From positions 1-12,527 of the forward strand of contig MHUY01000009.1 of NCBI GenBank assembly GCA_001825115.1: a DNA stretch of 12,527 nt. Direction: 5' to 3'. The notes beneath the pieces were generated by a model. The model ran no database searches. It saw nothing but the letters and a program-made list of their open reading frames with translations, and was not told the origin of the DNA. This document shows positions 1-6,697 of the stretch, piece after piece. The position numbers were made by a program, and so were the translations under genes. This DNA comes from Candidatus Yonathbacteria bacterium RIFOXYC2_FULL_47_9. Lineage in GTDB: Bacteria > Patescibacteriota > Minisyncoccia > Phycocordibacterales > UBA1550. Positions within the stretch are counted from its first letter, which is position 1. Every line of letters begins with the position of its first letter.

Positions 1-1072
1 CAACAAGGCGTTCAGTAGCGGTGACGACACCTGCACCCACAAGAATCCATACAGCAAAGGTTGTCGCACCGACCACCATAGCAATAAGTGTCAGGTAGAG
101 CGCCGCGCGATCTGAAAGAATCTGCAGTCGCGATTTGCTAGCCTGTGCCTCAGCAACAAGACGCATCACCCCTGCAAGAAAAGTTGCTTCACCGATCTTG
201 TCCACTCGTACCGAAAGACTGCCATCGCCATTAATAGAACCCGCAATCACTTCATCCCCTATTTTTTTACTGACTGGATTTGATTCGCCGGTAATGATTG
301 ATTCATCAAGGTCGGACTGTCCTTCGATAATCGTACCGTCAGCAGGCACCCTGCCGCCCGGTTGTACGAGCACCGTATCTCCTGAAATAAGTTCTGCGAG
401 AGGGACCGTTTGTGTCTTTCCGTCGCGCATCACCTCAGCGGTATCAGGTAAAAGCTTTGAGAGTTCTTTGAGGGCGCCCTGTGCGCTTTGAACAGACTTC
501 ATCTCTATCCAATGTCCGAGGAGCATAATAGTGATAAGCGACGACAACTCAAAAAGAAGATCGTGACCAACCCCTTGGACAATCGACCAGAGGCTGTAAA
601 AATATGCTGCAGTAATCGCAAGCGCAATGAGGGTCATCATGCCGGGGAGTCGGGCACGAAGCTCGCGGTACGCGCTCGTGAGAAATATCAGTCCACAATA
701 AAAATACACCACGCTCCCCAAATAGAGCATGAGGTACTGTGAGCCCCAAAAATGAGTGACCTGTATACCAAAGACCATCATCGCCATCTCCGAATAAATA
801 AAAATCGGAATGGTCAACGCCAGCGAAACAAAAAACTTCACCAAAAAAGATGAAGTCCTGTGTCCGGTATGTTTGTCGGTTGTATTATGATCTGAAGAAG
901 CACTCATCTTCTTTTTCTTGGGGATCAGGCTCATTCCGCACTCGGGACACATCCCCGGCATTGAACGCACAATATTGGGGTGCATAGGGCACGTATACAG
1001 AGTTTCCGCACTCACTATTGTTGTCGGTGTCGATACCTCTTTATTCTTGTCGGTGCAACATTCGTGACTCAT
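1..1072 (-). CDS. copB: CopB-type copper-translocating P1B-type ATPase, N-terminal part (cut by window edge)
   Basis: The first 357 residues are visible; the rest lies beyond the left edge. P1B ATPases pump heavy metal ions, here probably copper or silver, across the cytoplasmic membrane using ATP. Residues about 26-51 form a heavy-metal-binding domain (YTCPMHP...MCPECGMSLIP) with two Cys-Pro-containing clusters, and the N-terminus adds Cys5-Cys6 and a His-containing linker. Hydrophobic helices follow from about residue 76. The LLGHWIEM stretch (184-191) is typical of CopB-like pumps. The actuator-domain TGES loop is at 261-264. The last visible segment (about 325-350) looks like the helix just before the one that would carry the CPx motif; the CPx motif and phosphorylated DKTG are off the window. 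The start lies 9 bases after the cupin gene stop, with no clear Shine-Dalgarno, so it is probably cotranscribed with the cupin. The metal assignment is from family resemblance. Confidence 0.9.
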   Translation of the reverse strand, partial: MSHECCTDKNKEVSTPTTIVSAETLYTCPMHPNIVRSMPGMCPECGMSLIPKKKKMSASSDHNTTDKHTGHRTSSFLVKFFVSLALTIPIFIYSEMAMMVFGIQVTHFWGSQYLMLYLGSVVYFYCGLIFLTSAYRELRARLPGMMTLIALAITAAYFYSLWSIVQGVGHDLLFELSSLITIMLLGHWIEMKSVQSAQGALKELSKLLPDTAEVMRDGKTQTVPLAELISGDTVLVQPGGRVPADGTIIEGQSDLDESIITGESNPVSKKIGDEVIAGSINGDGSLSVRVDKIGEATFLAGVMRLVAEAQASKSRLQILSDRAALYLTLIAMVVGATTFAVWILVGAGVVTATERLV

Positions 1073-1081
1073 ATTCAATAA

Positions 1082-1477
1082 TTACACTGCCGCATGACCA
1101 AAAGCTTCATCCTCGTCATCAGCATCTGCGTCTGCTTTGGTGACATGAATGCGCGCATCAATGTGGTTCGCAGGAGCATATATGGTGTAGACCTTGAGAG
1201 GCTCGTTCCCCGTGTTAATAAAATTATGTTCAGTCCCCGGAGTAACCACAACCACATCGCCCGCAGAGATATCTGCTTCGACGCCATTTAAAATAGCTTT
1301 TCCGGTTCCGCTCAAAAAGAAAAGTGTCTGCTCGACATGTTCGTGTTGTTCTCTGCCGATCTCTCCGCCAGCAGGAATGTCCATCACCACGAGCTGGCTT
1401 CGGCCACCAGTGAACACAACCTTTCTAAAATTCGTATTCTCCTCCGTTTCTTTGATGATGTTTTTGATGTATGGCAT
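1082..1477 (-). CDS. Small single-domain cupin protein
   Basis: A 131-residue cupin_2-type protein. Cupin motif 1 is around residues 38-57 (GGEIGREQHEHVEQTLFFLSG, with His45, His47 and Glu49 as likely metal ligands). Motif 2 is at 73-88 (GDVVVVTPGTEHNFIN, with His84). The ending YTIYAPANH...HVTKADA resembles a widespread small cupin group related to mannose-6-phosphate-isomerase-like proteins; the substrate is unknown. The open frame continues ten codons upstream to 1507, but a TATACT -10 box lies between that ATG and the one at 1477, so the latter is preferred and the mRNA is probably leaderless. The C-terminal tail is very acidic (ADADADDEDE). It lies just upstream of the copper pump gene and probably shares its transcript, suggesting but not proving a role in metal or oxidative stress. 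Confidence 0.88.
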   Translation of the reverse strand: MPYIKNIIKETEENTNFRKVVFTGGRSQLVVMDIPAGGEIGREQHEHVEQTLFFLSGTGKAILNGVEADISAGDVVVVTPGTEHNFINTGNEPLKVYTIYAPANHIDARIHVTKADADADDEDEAFGHAAV

Positions 1478-1485
1478 ATGAATAT

Positions 1486-1491
1486 AGTATA
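1486..1491 (-). promoter_or_regulatory. -10 box of the cupin-copper pump operon
   Basis: TATACT on the minus strand, 8 bases before the ATG at 1477. Transcription would begin within a base or two of the start codon, giving a leaderless mRNA. No -35 box is evident. It lies inside the longer open frame and so argues against the upstream start at 1507. Confidence 0.6.
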
Positions 1492-1511
1492 CAAAACTTA
1501 AAGACAATTCC

Positions 1512-1907
1512 CTACCTGTTCATGAACGTTATCGTGAGTTGGAGTACCGTCGCAAAAGAAACCCAAGCAAGGTACGGAATATTCGCCAAAGCGACCCATT
1601 TTATATACGGATAGATGGCGACGAGCGCCCATATGAGCGTCCCTAGCACGAGCACGATATCGAGGCTTGCGAGGGGAAGATTCTTGAGGCCAAACTGGAT
1701 AGGGGTGAACGCAAGGTTAAAGACAAGGTTCAACATAAACGGCAGAGCAACGATGAACGGAATCTTTTTTGTTGCGAACAAATAAAAGACATAACCGTAC
1801 GCAGCAGCAATGATGAGATAGAGTACCGTCCACACCGGCCCAAAGATCCACGCAGGAGGCGACCATGTTGGCTTTAAAAGTTCCTGATATGATTCGTATG
1901 TTTTCAT
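1512..1907 (-). CDS. tspO: TspO/MBR family membrane protein, short form
   Basis: A 131-residue, very hydrophobic protein of the TspO (translocator protein / tryptophan-rich sensory protein) family, which binds porphyrins and other hydrophobic ligands in the membrane and is linked to stress responses. Family signatures are WSPPAWIFGPVWTVLY (residues about 15-30), NLVFNLAFTPIQFGLKN (about 60-76) and PYLAWVSFATVLQLTITFMN near the C-terminus. Typical bacterial TspO proteins have about 150-160 residues and five helices; here the protein begins at the loop before the WxPP motif, so the usual first helix appears absent and about four remain. No in-frame extension is supported, because a -10 box lies 7 bases before the ATG. 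The stop precedes the cupin promoter by only about 20 bases. Confidence 0.88.
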   Translation of the reverse strand: MKTYESYQELLKPTWSPPAWIFGPVWTVLYLIIAAAYGYVFYLFATKKIPFIVALPFMLNLVFNLAFTPIQFGLKNLPLASLDIVLVLGTLIWALVAIYPYIKWVALANIPYLAWVSFATVLQLTITFMNR

Positions 1908-1914
1908 ACCATAA

Positions 1915-1923
1915 AGTATACCA
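1915..1923 (-). promoter_or_regulatory. Extended -10 promoter of the TspO gene
   Basis: TGG-TATACT on the minus strand, ending 7 bases before the ATG at 1907, which predicts a leaderless mRNA. It fits between the 3' end of the upstream GIY-YIG gene and the TspO start. Confidence 0.6.
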
Positions 1924-1927
1924 AATT

Positions 1928-2191
1928 TTAAAGACGAGGAGTCAATGCGGATGCAACAAGAGCGAGCTTCTTTTCTCTATCCAATCTTTTAATTTCAGCC
2001 TCGCGAGCTCGAGCCTCTGCAAATGTTGTAACCGTCTCTGAGTACACCAAGGTAACTGGGCGGCGAATCTTGGTATAGTGCGCGCCGCTCTTCAGGTTAT
2101 TGTGCTTGTGCAGCCGTTTCTCCAGGTCATTCGTCGACCCCGTATACAGCGACCCGTCAGCACATTCGAGTATGTAGACAAAATGAGGCAT
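1928..2191 (-). CDS. Small GIY-YIG domain protein (YhbQ / UPF0213-like)
   Basis: An 87-residue protein that is essentially one GIY-YIG nuclease fold. Visible family residues: Tyr6 of VYIL, the LYTG motif at 15-18, helix Arg26 in LEKRLHKHN, GAHYTKIRRPV at 36-46, and Glu64 within REAEIKRL. These match the YhbQ-like branch, whose members are small nucleases or nucleic-acid binders of uncertain cellular role. The frame is open six codons further upstream (to 2209), but a TGG-TAGAAT -10 box overlaps that stretch, so the ATG at 2191 (MPHFVYIL) is chosen, which also matches the usual N-terminus of the family. It is divergent from the SulP gene and closely followed by the TspO gene. Confidence 0.9.
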   Translation of the reverse strand: MPHFVYILECADGSLYTGSTNDLEKRLHKHNNLKSGAHYTKIRRPVTLVYSETVTTFAEARAREAEIKRLDREKKLALVASALTPRL

Positions 2192-2199
2192 TAAACAGT

Positions 2200-2208
2200 A
2201 TTCTACCA
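2200..2208 (-). promoter_or_regulatory. Extended -10 promoter of the small GIY-YIG gene
   Basis: TGG-TAGAAT on the minus strand, ending 8 bases before the ATG at 2191. The same TGG-TAGAAT word precedes the zeta-like gene near 9.85 kb. Confidence 0.6.
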
Positions 2209-2223
2209 CGCCAAGCGCCTGTC

Positions 2224-2260
2224 TTTACAATGAATATGCAAAGGTGTACAGTAACCTTTG
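2224..2260 (+). promoter_or_regulatory. Candidate SulP promoter overlapped by an inverted-repeat operator
   Basis: TTTACA (2224-2229) and TACAGT (2247-2252) are separated by 17 bases and could form -35 and -10 boxes for the plus-strand SulP gene. An inverted repeat, CAAAGGT (2239-2245) and ACCTTTG (2254-2260) with an 8-base spacer, is centred on the -10 box, the position expected of a repressor operator. The leader would be about 70 bases. Promoter boxes are imperfect (5/6 and 4/6 matches), so this is an inference. Confidence 0.4.
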
Positions 2261-2270
2261 TGAAAGTAAT

Positions 2271-2297
2271 TTTCCGCCACCGCGGATATTTTTATTT
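2271..2297 (+). promoter_or_regulatory. Short GC hairpin followed by T-rich tract in the SulP leader
   Basis: TCCGC-CACC-GCGGA forms a 5-bp stem with a 4-base loop, followed by TATTTTTATTTT. It resembles a small intrinsic terminator or attenuator on the plus strand, but no plus-strand gene ends here. If real, it would act within the SulP leader. The stem is short, so confidence is low. Confidence 0.25.
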
Positions 2298-2330
2298 TAA
2301 AATTTCTAAATTATTACATTTCCCGTTGCC

Positions 2331-4106
2331 ATGACATTTTCATACCCAACCATCCGTATCAACGATATCTTCCCTTTTTTAGAATGGAAGAAAAAAGTCA
2401 CCAAAGAAACCCTTCGTAAAGATAGTATCGCAGGACTTATTGGAGCCTTCGCTGTGCTTCCTCAGGCTGTTGCTTTTGCTACGATTGCGGGGTTACCACC
2501 TCAATACGGTATTTATGCAGCTATCGTCCCCGCTATCATTGCAGCACTCTTTGGGTCGTCAAAACATCTCGTATCAGGACCAACCACCGCAATATCGCTC
2601 GTTGTTTTTGCATCCCTCGTCCCTCACGCAACTCCAGGGACAAACGAATTCATCAGCCTTGCAATTACTCTTTCATTTCTTGTGGGAGCAATTCAGCTTC
2701 TCATGGGCTGGATGCGCCTTGGTTCACTCCTCAACTTTATTTCACATACGGTCATCGTCGGATTTACTGCAGGTGCGGCAATCCTCATTGCCTCAAGCCA
2801 GCTCAAGAACTTCTTGGGAATCACCGTACCTCAAGGAAGTTCTTTTTACGAGACCATCGGAACAATTCTCTCTCATCTTAACGAAGCTAATCCATACATT
2901 GTCCTTGTGGCAATGGCGACCTTGCTTACGGGAATTCTTTTCCGTCGCTACTTCAAAAAAATACCGTACATGCTTCCCGCTATCTTGGTTGGAAGTTTCC
3001 TCGGTTTTGCATTAAACCACTTCTTAACCCCTGCAATTACAGGACTTCAGACAATAGGTGCAATCCCCGCATCGCTCCCCCCACTTTCATTCCCTAACCT
3101 TGACCTCAAGACGATATCCCTCCTTGCGTCATCTGCATTTGCAGTCACCCTTTTAGCACTTACCGAAGCCGCGGCTATCGCGCACGCTATTGCCCTACGC
3201 TCAGGAGATCGCATCAACACTAATCGTGAATTCATCGGACAGGGTCTCTCAAATGTGTTTGGTAGCTTCTTTTCTGCATACCCTGCAAGTGGTTCTTTTA
3301 ACCGCAGTGGACTCAACTACGAAGCCGGGGCGCAGACACCTCTTGCATCCGTGTTTGCCGCACTTGCGCTTATTATTATCGTACTTTTTGTCTCACCCCT
3401 TGCTGCATATCTCCCTCTTGCCGTAATGGCAGCAATCCTCTTTCTTGTAGCCTGGGGCCTTATTGATTTTCATCACATCCACGGGATATGGCGCGCAAGT
3501 CACCGCGAGTTTGCCCTTCTTCTTGTCACTTTCCTCTCTACGCTCTTCATTGAGCTTGAATTCGCTATCTTCATCGGCACATTTTTTTCTATTGCGCTAT
3601 ACCTACACCGCTCATCAATGCCGGCAGTACTTACTTACCTTCCTGACCCTCTACACAATCAGCCACGCTTCTCGACGAACATCCAAGGGCCTCGCTGTCC
3701 ACAATTTTCGGTGGTGCGCATTGAAGGTGCATTATTCTTTGGTTCTGTAAACGAAGTAGAGACAAAACTACATCATATTAAAGAAAAGCATCCAGGTGAA
3801 AAGAACCTTATGCTTGTCCTCGACAGTATGCCCGTTATCGACCTCGCTGGCATGGACATGCTTGTACGTGAAAAAGAATTGCGCAAGAAACAAGGCGGTG
3901 ATCTTTTCCTTACAAACCTCAGTACAAAAACACTCGAGGCGCTTGAAAGTTCAGGGCATATTGATAAGATTGGCCGCGCAAATATCTTCACCTCAAAGAA
4001 CGAAGCGCTCAAAACGATCATCCCTCTCCTCAATCAAGATATCTGCAGTACCTGCCCTGCACGCATCTTTAGAGAGTGCCCAAAGAAAAATCAGGCCGAC
4101 CTGTAG
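2331..4106 (+). CDS. SulP family inorganic anion transporter with STAS domain
   Basis: A 591-residue SLC26/SulP-type membrane transporter, the usual length for the family. SulP proteins move sulphate, bicarbonate or other anions across the cytoplasmic membrane; the substrate cannot be told from sequence alone. Residues about 30-440 are a series of hydrophobic helices beginning with the characteristic block containing LPQAVAFATIAGLPPQYGIY and SGPTTAIS. A cytoplasmic STAS domain follows at about 460-565 (VVRIEGALFFGSVN...VIDLAGMDML). The C-terminus ends in a small cysteine cluster (Cys572, Cys575, Cys583; CSTCPARIFREC). The ATG at 2331 has no clear Shine-Dalgarno, but the protein start fits the family. 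It is the only plus-strand gene, divergent from the small GIY-YIG gene, and its stop is 11 bases from the stop of the convergent DUF2779 gene. Confidence 0.93.
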   Translation: MTFSYPTIRINDIFPFLEWKKKVTKETLRKDSIAGLIGAFAVLPQAVAFATIAGLPPQYGIYAAIVPAIIAALFGSSKHLVSGPTTAISLVVFASLVPHATPGTNEFISLAITLSFLVGAIQLLMGWMRLGSLLNFISHTVIVGFTAGAAILIASSQLKNFLGITVPQGSSFYETIGTILSHLNEANPYIVLVAMATLLTGILFRRYFKKIPYMLPAILVGSFLGFALNHFLTPAITGLQTIGAIPASLPPLSFPNLDLKTISLLASSAFAVTLLALTEAAAIAHAIALRSGDRINTNREFIGQGLSNVFGSFFSAYPASGSFNRSGLNYEAGAQTPLASVFAALALIIIVLFVSPLAAYLPLAVMAAILFLVAWGLIDFHHIHGIWRASHREFALLLVTFLSTLFIELEFAIFIGTFFSIALYLHRSSMPAVLTYLPDPLHNQPRFSTNIQGPRCPQFSVVRIEGALFFGSVNEVETKLHHIKEKHPGEKNLMLVLDSMPVIDLAGMDMLVREKELRKKQGGDLFLTNLSTKTLEALESSGHIDKIGRANIFTSKNEALKTIIPLLNQDICSTCPARIFRECPKKNQADL

Positions 4107-4117
4107 TCTTCCTGTTC

Positions 4118-5590
4118 CTACTTTCTTCTCAGTACTTCAAAAATTTCTACCATTGCCATCGTGTCGAGGGCGCAGTATTTGAGGAGGTTTGCTTTTGTTT
4201 TTTCAATGTCGTCATCACTCATTCCGCCCTTAATCATCTTTTCCCATTCACTGAGCGCCATCGTGCCGTTTTGAATATCAAGAGTCTTGTACGAGAGCTC
4301 GGGCAGAAGCACCGGCAACACTTTTTTAATCGATGCGCTTCCTTGAAAATCGGGGTGTTGATAGTCCTCCTTGAAAACTTTCATCAAGTCAAAGACGCGG
4401 TTGTTGATGTCCTCGAGAAAATCGCGATGCTCTGGGTGCAGCTCTGCGAGCTCCAAATTGCGCGCCTTCTCAAAGGGCTCGTACCACACAATAACGCTGC
4501 CTACGGGCCCCATACAGCCTCGCAGGGCCTCCAGGAGCCCACTCGTCGCGCCAGGCAGTCCGTCGGCAAGGTACTCAAAATGCTCAAGCGTGCCGTCGGC
4601 ATCAAGCTTGTGCACGGAAACCTGAAACACGATTTGCTGATTGGTCTTGTAGCCGTCGAGGAGCGGTATCGGCGTGCCATACGTCTCGTAGTCGAGAAAG
4701 TAGAGGGGGAAGGTCAACTGCCCGAGCGTCTCCGTAATAGCCTCATCATTGACGATAGGTCTCCCTGTTTTTTGCAGAGTAACCTTGTCGCGTTGAATAT
4801 CAGTCAGGTCAAAGTCTTCGGGAATATCCGAAATTTCCAAAACACCCATGTCGAGGAGTTGGCGGAGTTTGTTCCCCTGCACAATATGATGCACCGAGTA
4901 TTCAGGAACCTGCGGATTGAACTTATGGAAACAATCGCAGCGCTGACCGTGGCTTTTGTACAAACAGTCACATCCATTCCGTGAGATGTCGTCTTTTGCA
5001 AGCATTGCGAGTGCCCGCTCTATTTCTGCACACACCACCGCCTTCTCTTCTTTAATCTGTTCGGTAACATTTTCGATAATAAAAAGTTGATTGATGTCCA
5101 CTTCACCCGCACGACGATATTCTTTGTTGATATAGATAATGTAACTATCCCCGATATTCGTTCCTGCATCCTCGGCAACGATCGTCTGGAACCCCACGTC
5201 CTTGATATGGTTGTGCTTGAGATCGGTCTTTATTTCCGAGCTCGCCTTTACCTCATAAATATCCCACTTGCGCGTCTCAGTATTGAAATTCAGAATATCT
5301 ATTTTCGCAAAGAGCCCCTCATTAGTCTCAAATGTCGCTTGAAAGATCGTCTCGCTCCCATGCAAAAGCTCCTGCGTGCGCGCAAGCAACGTCTCTTTGT
5401 TTCCCGACACAAACACCCCGCCCGGAAAAAGCTTTTGCACATACTCCTCCACCTCGTAGCCGTCCTTGATGAGCTTTTGCAGAAACAGCGAAAACTCGCC
5501 GGGGGTGTATTCCTCCGGTCGCTTTTTCTTAAGCCACAAACATTTATCGCACAAGAGAAACTCTTTAAAATCGGTTTTGGTAAGGGTCAT
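4118..5590 (-). CDS. DUF2779 protein: RecB/Cas4-like nuclease fused to a DEDD-like exonuclease domain
   Basis: A 490-residue protein. The N-terminal part has PD-(D/E)XK nuclease features: Asp98 in AKIDIL and Glu113-Val-Lys115 in IYEVKAS. Cys14/Cys17 together with the Cys207/209/218/220 cluster could hold a 4Fe-4S cluster as in Cas4 and AddB-like nucleases. The C-terminal half carries the DUF2779 region: LDYETYG (Asp300, Glu302), Asp401, and YCALDT (Asp476) resemble the acidic residues of DEDD 3'-5' exonucleases in an RNase H fold. The biological role is unknown; DNA processing or repair is an inference. Its start is 17 bases after the stop of the RhuM-Fic gene, with TATAAA between, so it may be cotranscribed or have its own promoter. 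The two-nuclease reading rests on motifs, not on a search. Confidence 0.85.
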   Translation of the reverse strand: MTLTKTDFKEFLLCDKCLWLKKKRPEEYTPGEFSLFLQKLIKDGYEVEEYVQKLFPGGVFVSGNKETLLARTQELLHGSETIFQATFETNEGLFAKIDILNFNTETRKWDIYEVKASSEIKTDLKHNHIKDVGFQTIVAEDAGTNIGDSYIIYINKEYRRAGEVDINQLFIIENVTEQIKEEKAVVCAEIERALAMLAKDDISRNGCDCLYKSHGQRCDCFHKFNPQVPEYSVHHIVQGNKLRQLLDMGVLEISDIPEDFDLTDIQRDKVTLQKTGRPIVNDEAITETLGQLTFPLYFLDYETYGTPIPLLDGYKTNQQIVFQVSVHKLDADGTLEHFEYLADGLPGATSGLLEALRGCMGPVGSVIVWYEPFEKARNLELAELHPEHRDFLEDINNRVFDLMKVFKEDYQHPDFQGSASIKKVLPVLLPELSYKTLDIQNGTMALSEWEKMIKGGMSDDDIEKTKANLLKYCALDTMAMVEIFEVLRRK

Positions 5591-5601
5591 AGGTAAACAG
5601 A

Positions 5602-5607
5602 TTTATA
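5602..5607 (-). promoter_or_regulatory. Possible -10 box of the DUF2779 gene
   Basis: TATAAA on the minus strand, 11 bases before the ATG at 5590, close to the stop of the RhuM-Fic gene. It would give a leader of only a few bases. No Shine-Dalgarno is seen. Confidence 0.35.
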
Positions 5608-6615
5608 CTACTTTTTCTTTTTCTTGCCGCTCGCAAGCATCGTAAGGATAAGTCCAACCATTTTGTCTTTGTGTGCAGGGTCACTCTCGGCAACCAAAAG
5701 CGTGATCGCGGTAAGCGCTGGCGGAGTAATACGCGAAGTATCAAGTGCTTTTGCTTTCGCAAGGAACCACACAAACGCATACGCGCCACTTCTTTTATTG
5801 CCGTCAATAAATGGGTGGTTTTTGACAACAAAGTAGAGGAGGTGCGCTGCTTTTTCTTCAACACTTGGATACATATCGTTACCGCTAAACGACTGCATCA
5901 CATTACCAACAATACCCGCCACGCTACCGCGCTCACGCTCGGTCGCAAAGAGGTCTGTCGCTTCACCTTTTTCAACAAGTGCCTCTTTGAGCGTAGTGAG
6001 GGCGTCCGCAAAAGTCTCGGCAGTAATTTTAACCGATTTTTTAGTAGCACCCTTGGTGACCAGAGCGTCTTTGTCGTACGCATCCAGAGAAAGCCATGTA
6101 TCAGCAAAGAGTGATATGAGCTCCAGGATCCCTTCGGTATCAACATTTGCCCCTTTAGGGAGCAATGCTTTCACGTCAGCAACCACCTGCAAAAATGCAT
6201 CGTAATTTTGTGAGATGCGTGTCTTGTTAATCGTATAGCCGTCGACAATGTGCGCACGGAGGGTTTTGGTAGCCCACTGGCGAAATGCCGTAGCTTTTTT
6301 GCTATTCACGCGATATCCTACTGACAAAATCATATCGAGATTGTAGTGCTTAACCTCACGTTCAACCTCACGCTTCCCTTCTTTTTGAACTATCCGGAAA
6401 TTCCGGATAGTTGGAGATTCCGATAATTCCTTTGTTTTATAAATATTTTTAATATGTTCGTTGATTGTGCGTACATCAACATCAAAAGCCGCAGCAATCT
6501 GTGCCTGTGTTGCCCAAACAGTTTCCTTACCAAAATCACCCCGAAGCTCAATAGCTCCCGACTTTGCTTGGTAGATTACTACTCCTTTTTTCTTTTCTGT
6601 TTTTTGCTTCTGCAT
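5608..6615 (-). CDS. RhuM-domain protein fused to a C-terminal Fic/Doc domain
   Basis: A 335-residue two-domain protein. Residues about 10-130 match the RhuM family, first described from a Salmonella pathogenicity-island gene: VWATQAQIAAAFDVDVRTINEHIKNI (33-58, helix-turn-helix-like), IRNFRIVQKEG and HYNLDMILSVGYRVNS (90-105). Residues about 225-325 are a Fic/Doc domain with the catalytic motif HPFIDGNKRSG at 267-277, including His267 and the phosphate-binding GNK. Fic enzymes transfer AMP or other phosphate-containing groups to target proteins. No separate Phd/antitoxin gene is adjacent and no [S/T]xxxE[G/N] inhibitory helix was found by eye, so the N-terminal domain may control activity. 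The C-terminus ends in five lysines. A TATGAT box 8 bases before the ATG supports this start. A perfect palindrome lies in residues 68-76. Confidence 0.9.
   Translation of the reverse strand: MQKQKTEKKKGVVIYQAKSGAIELRGDFGKETVWATQAQIAAAFDVDVRTINEHIKNIYKTKELSESPTIRNFRIVQKEGKREVEREVKHYNLDMILSVGYRVNSKKATAFRQWATKTLRAHIVDGYTINKTRISQNYDAFLQVVADVKALLPKGANVDTEGILELISLFADTWLSLDAYDKDALVTKGATKKSVKITAETFADALTTLKEALVEKGEATDLFATERERGSVAGIVGNVMQSFSGNDMYPSVEEKAAHLLYFVVKNHPFIDGNKRSGAYAFVWFLAKAKALDTSRITPPALTAITLLVAESDPAHKDKMVGLILTMLASGKKKKK
6388..6412. repeat. Perfect 25-base palindrome inside the RhuM-Fic gene
   Basis: Arms AACTATCCGGAA (6388-6399) and TTCCGGATAGTT (6401-6412) are exact reverse complements around a single central base at 6400. 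It encodes the conserved stretch TIRNFRIV of the RhuM domain. It could be a DNA operator, an RNA hairpin (10-bp stem, 5-base loop) or a chance result of codon choice. Confidence 0.85.
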
Positions 6616-6623
6616 TAGTACGT

Positions 6624-6632
6624 ATCATACCA
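6624..6632 (-). promoter_or_regulatory. Extended -10 promoter of the RhuM-Fic gene
   Basis: TGG-TATGAT on the minus strand, ending 8 bases before the ATG at 6615. It predicts a leaderless mRNA. Confidence 0.6.
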
Positions 6633-6644
6633 CACCCTCTTGCG

Positions 6645-6682
6645 GAGGATATAAAAATAAAACCCGCTGATGAGGCGGGTTT
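6645..6682 (-). terminator. Rho-independent terminator of the three-gene operon
   Basis: On the minus strand an 8-bp stem, AAACCCGC (6682-6675) with GCGGGTTT (6667-6660) around a 7-base loop, is followed by TTATTTTTAT. It starts about 15 bases after the stop of the last operon gene and lies upstream of the RhuM-Fic promoter, so it separates the two units. Confidence 0.85.
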
Positions 6683-6697
6683 AAGTGAAAGAACAAA

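Noticed and set aside
135..742. Two plus-strand frames opposite the copper pump gene
   Set aside because: The minus-strand frame reads an unmistakable P-type ATPase with TGES and metal-binding motifs; the plus frames are shadows.
1478..1507. Longer start for the cupin gene
   Set aside because: The extra ten codons contain the TATACT box, and the family's N-terminus fits the ATG at 1477.
4107..4117. A terminator between the convergent SulP and DUF2779 genes
   Set aside because: Only 11 bases separate the stops and no stem with a T-run was found on either strand.
4076..4984. A 302-residue open frame on the plus strand
   Set aside because: It lies entirely opposite the DUF2779 gene, shows no domain, and the DUF2779 frame has recognisable catalytic motifs; this is a mirror frame.
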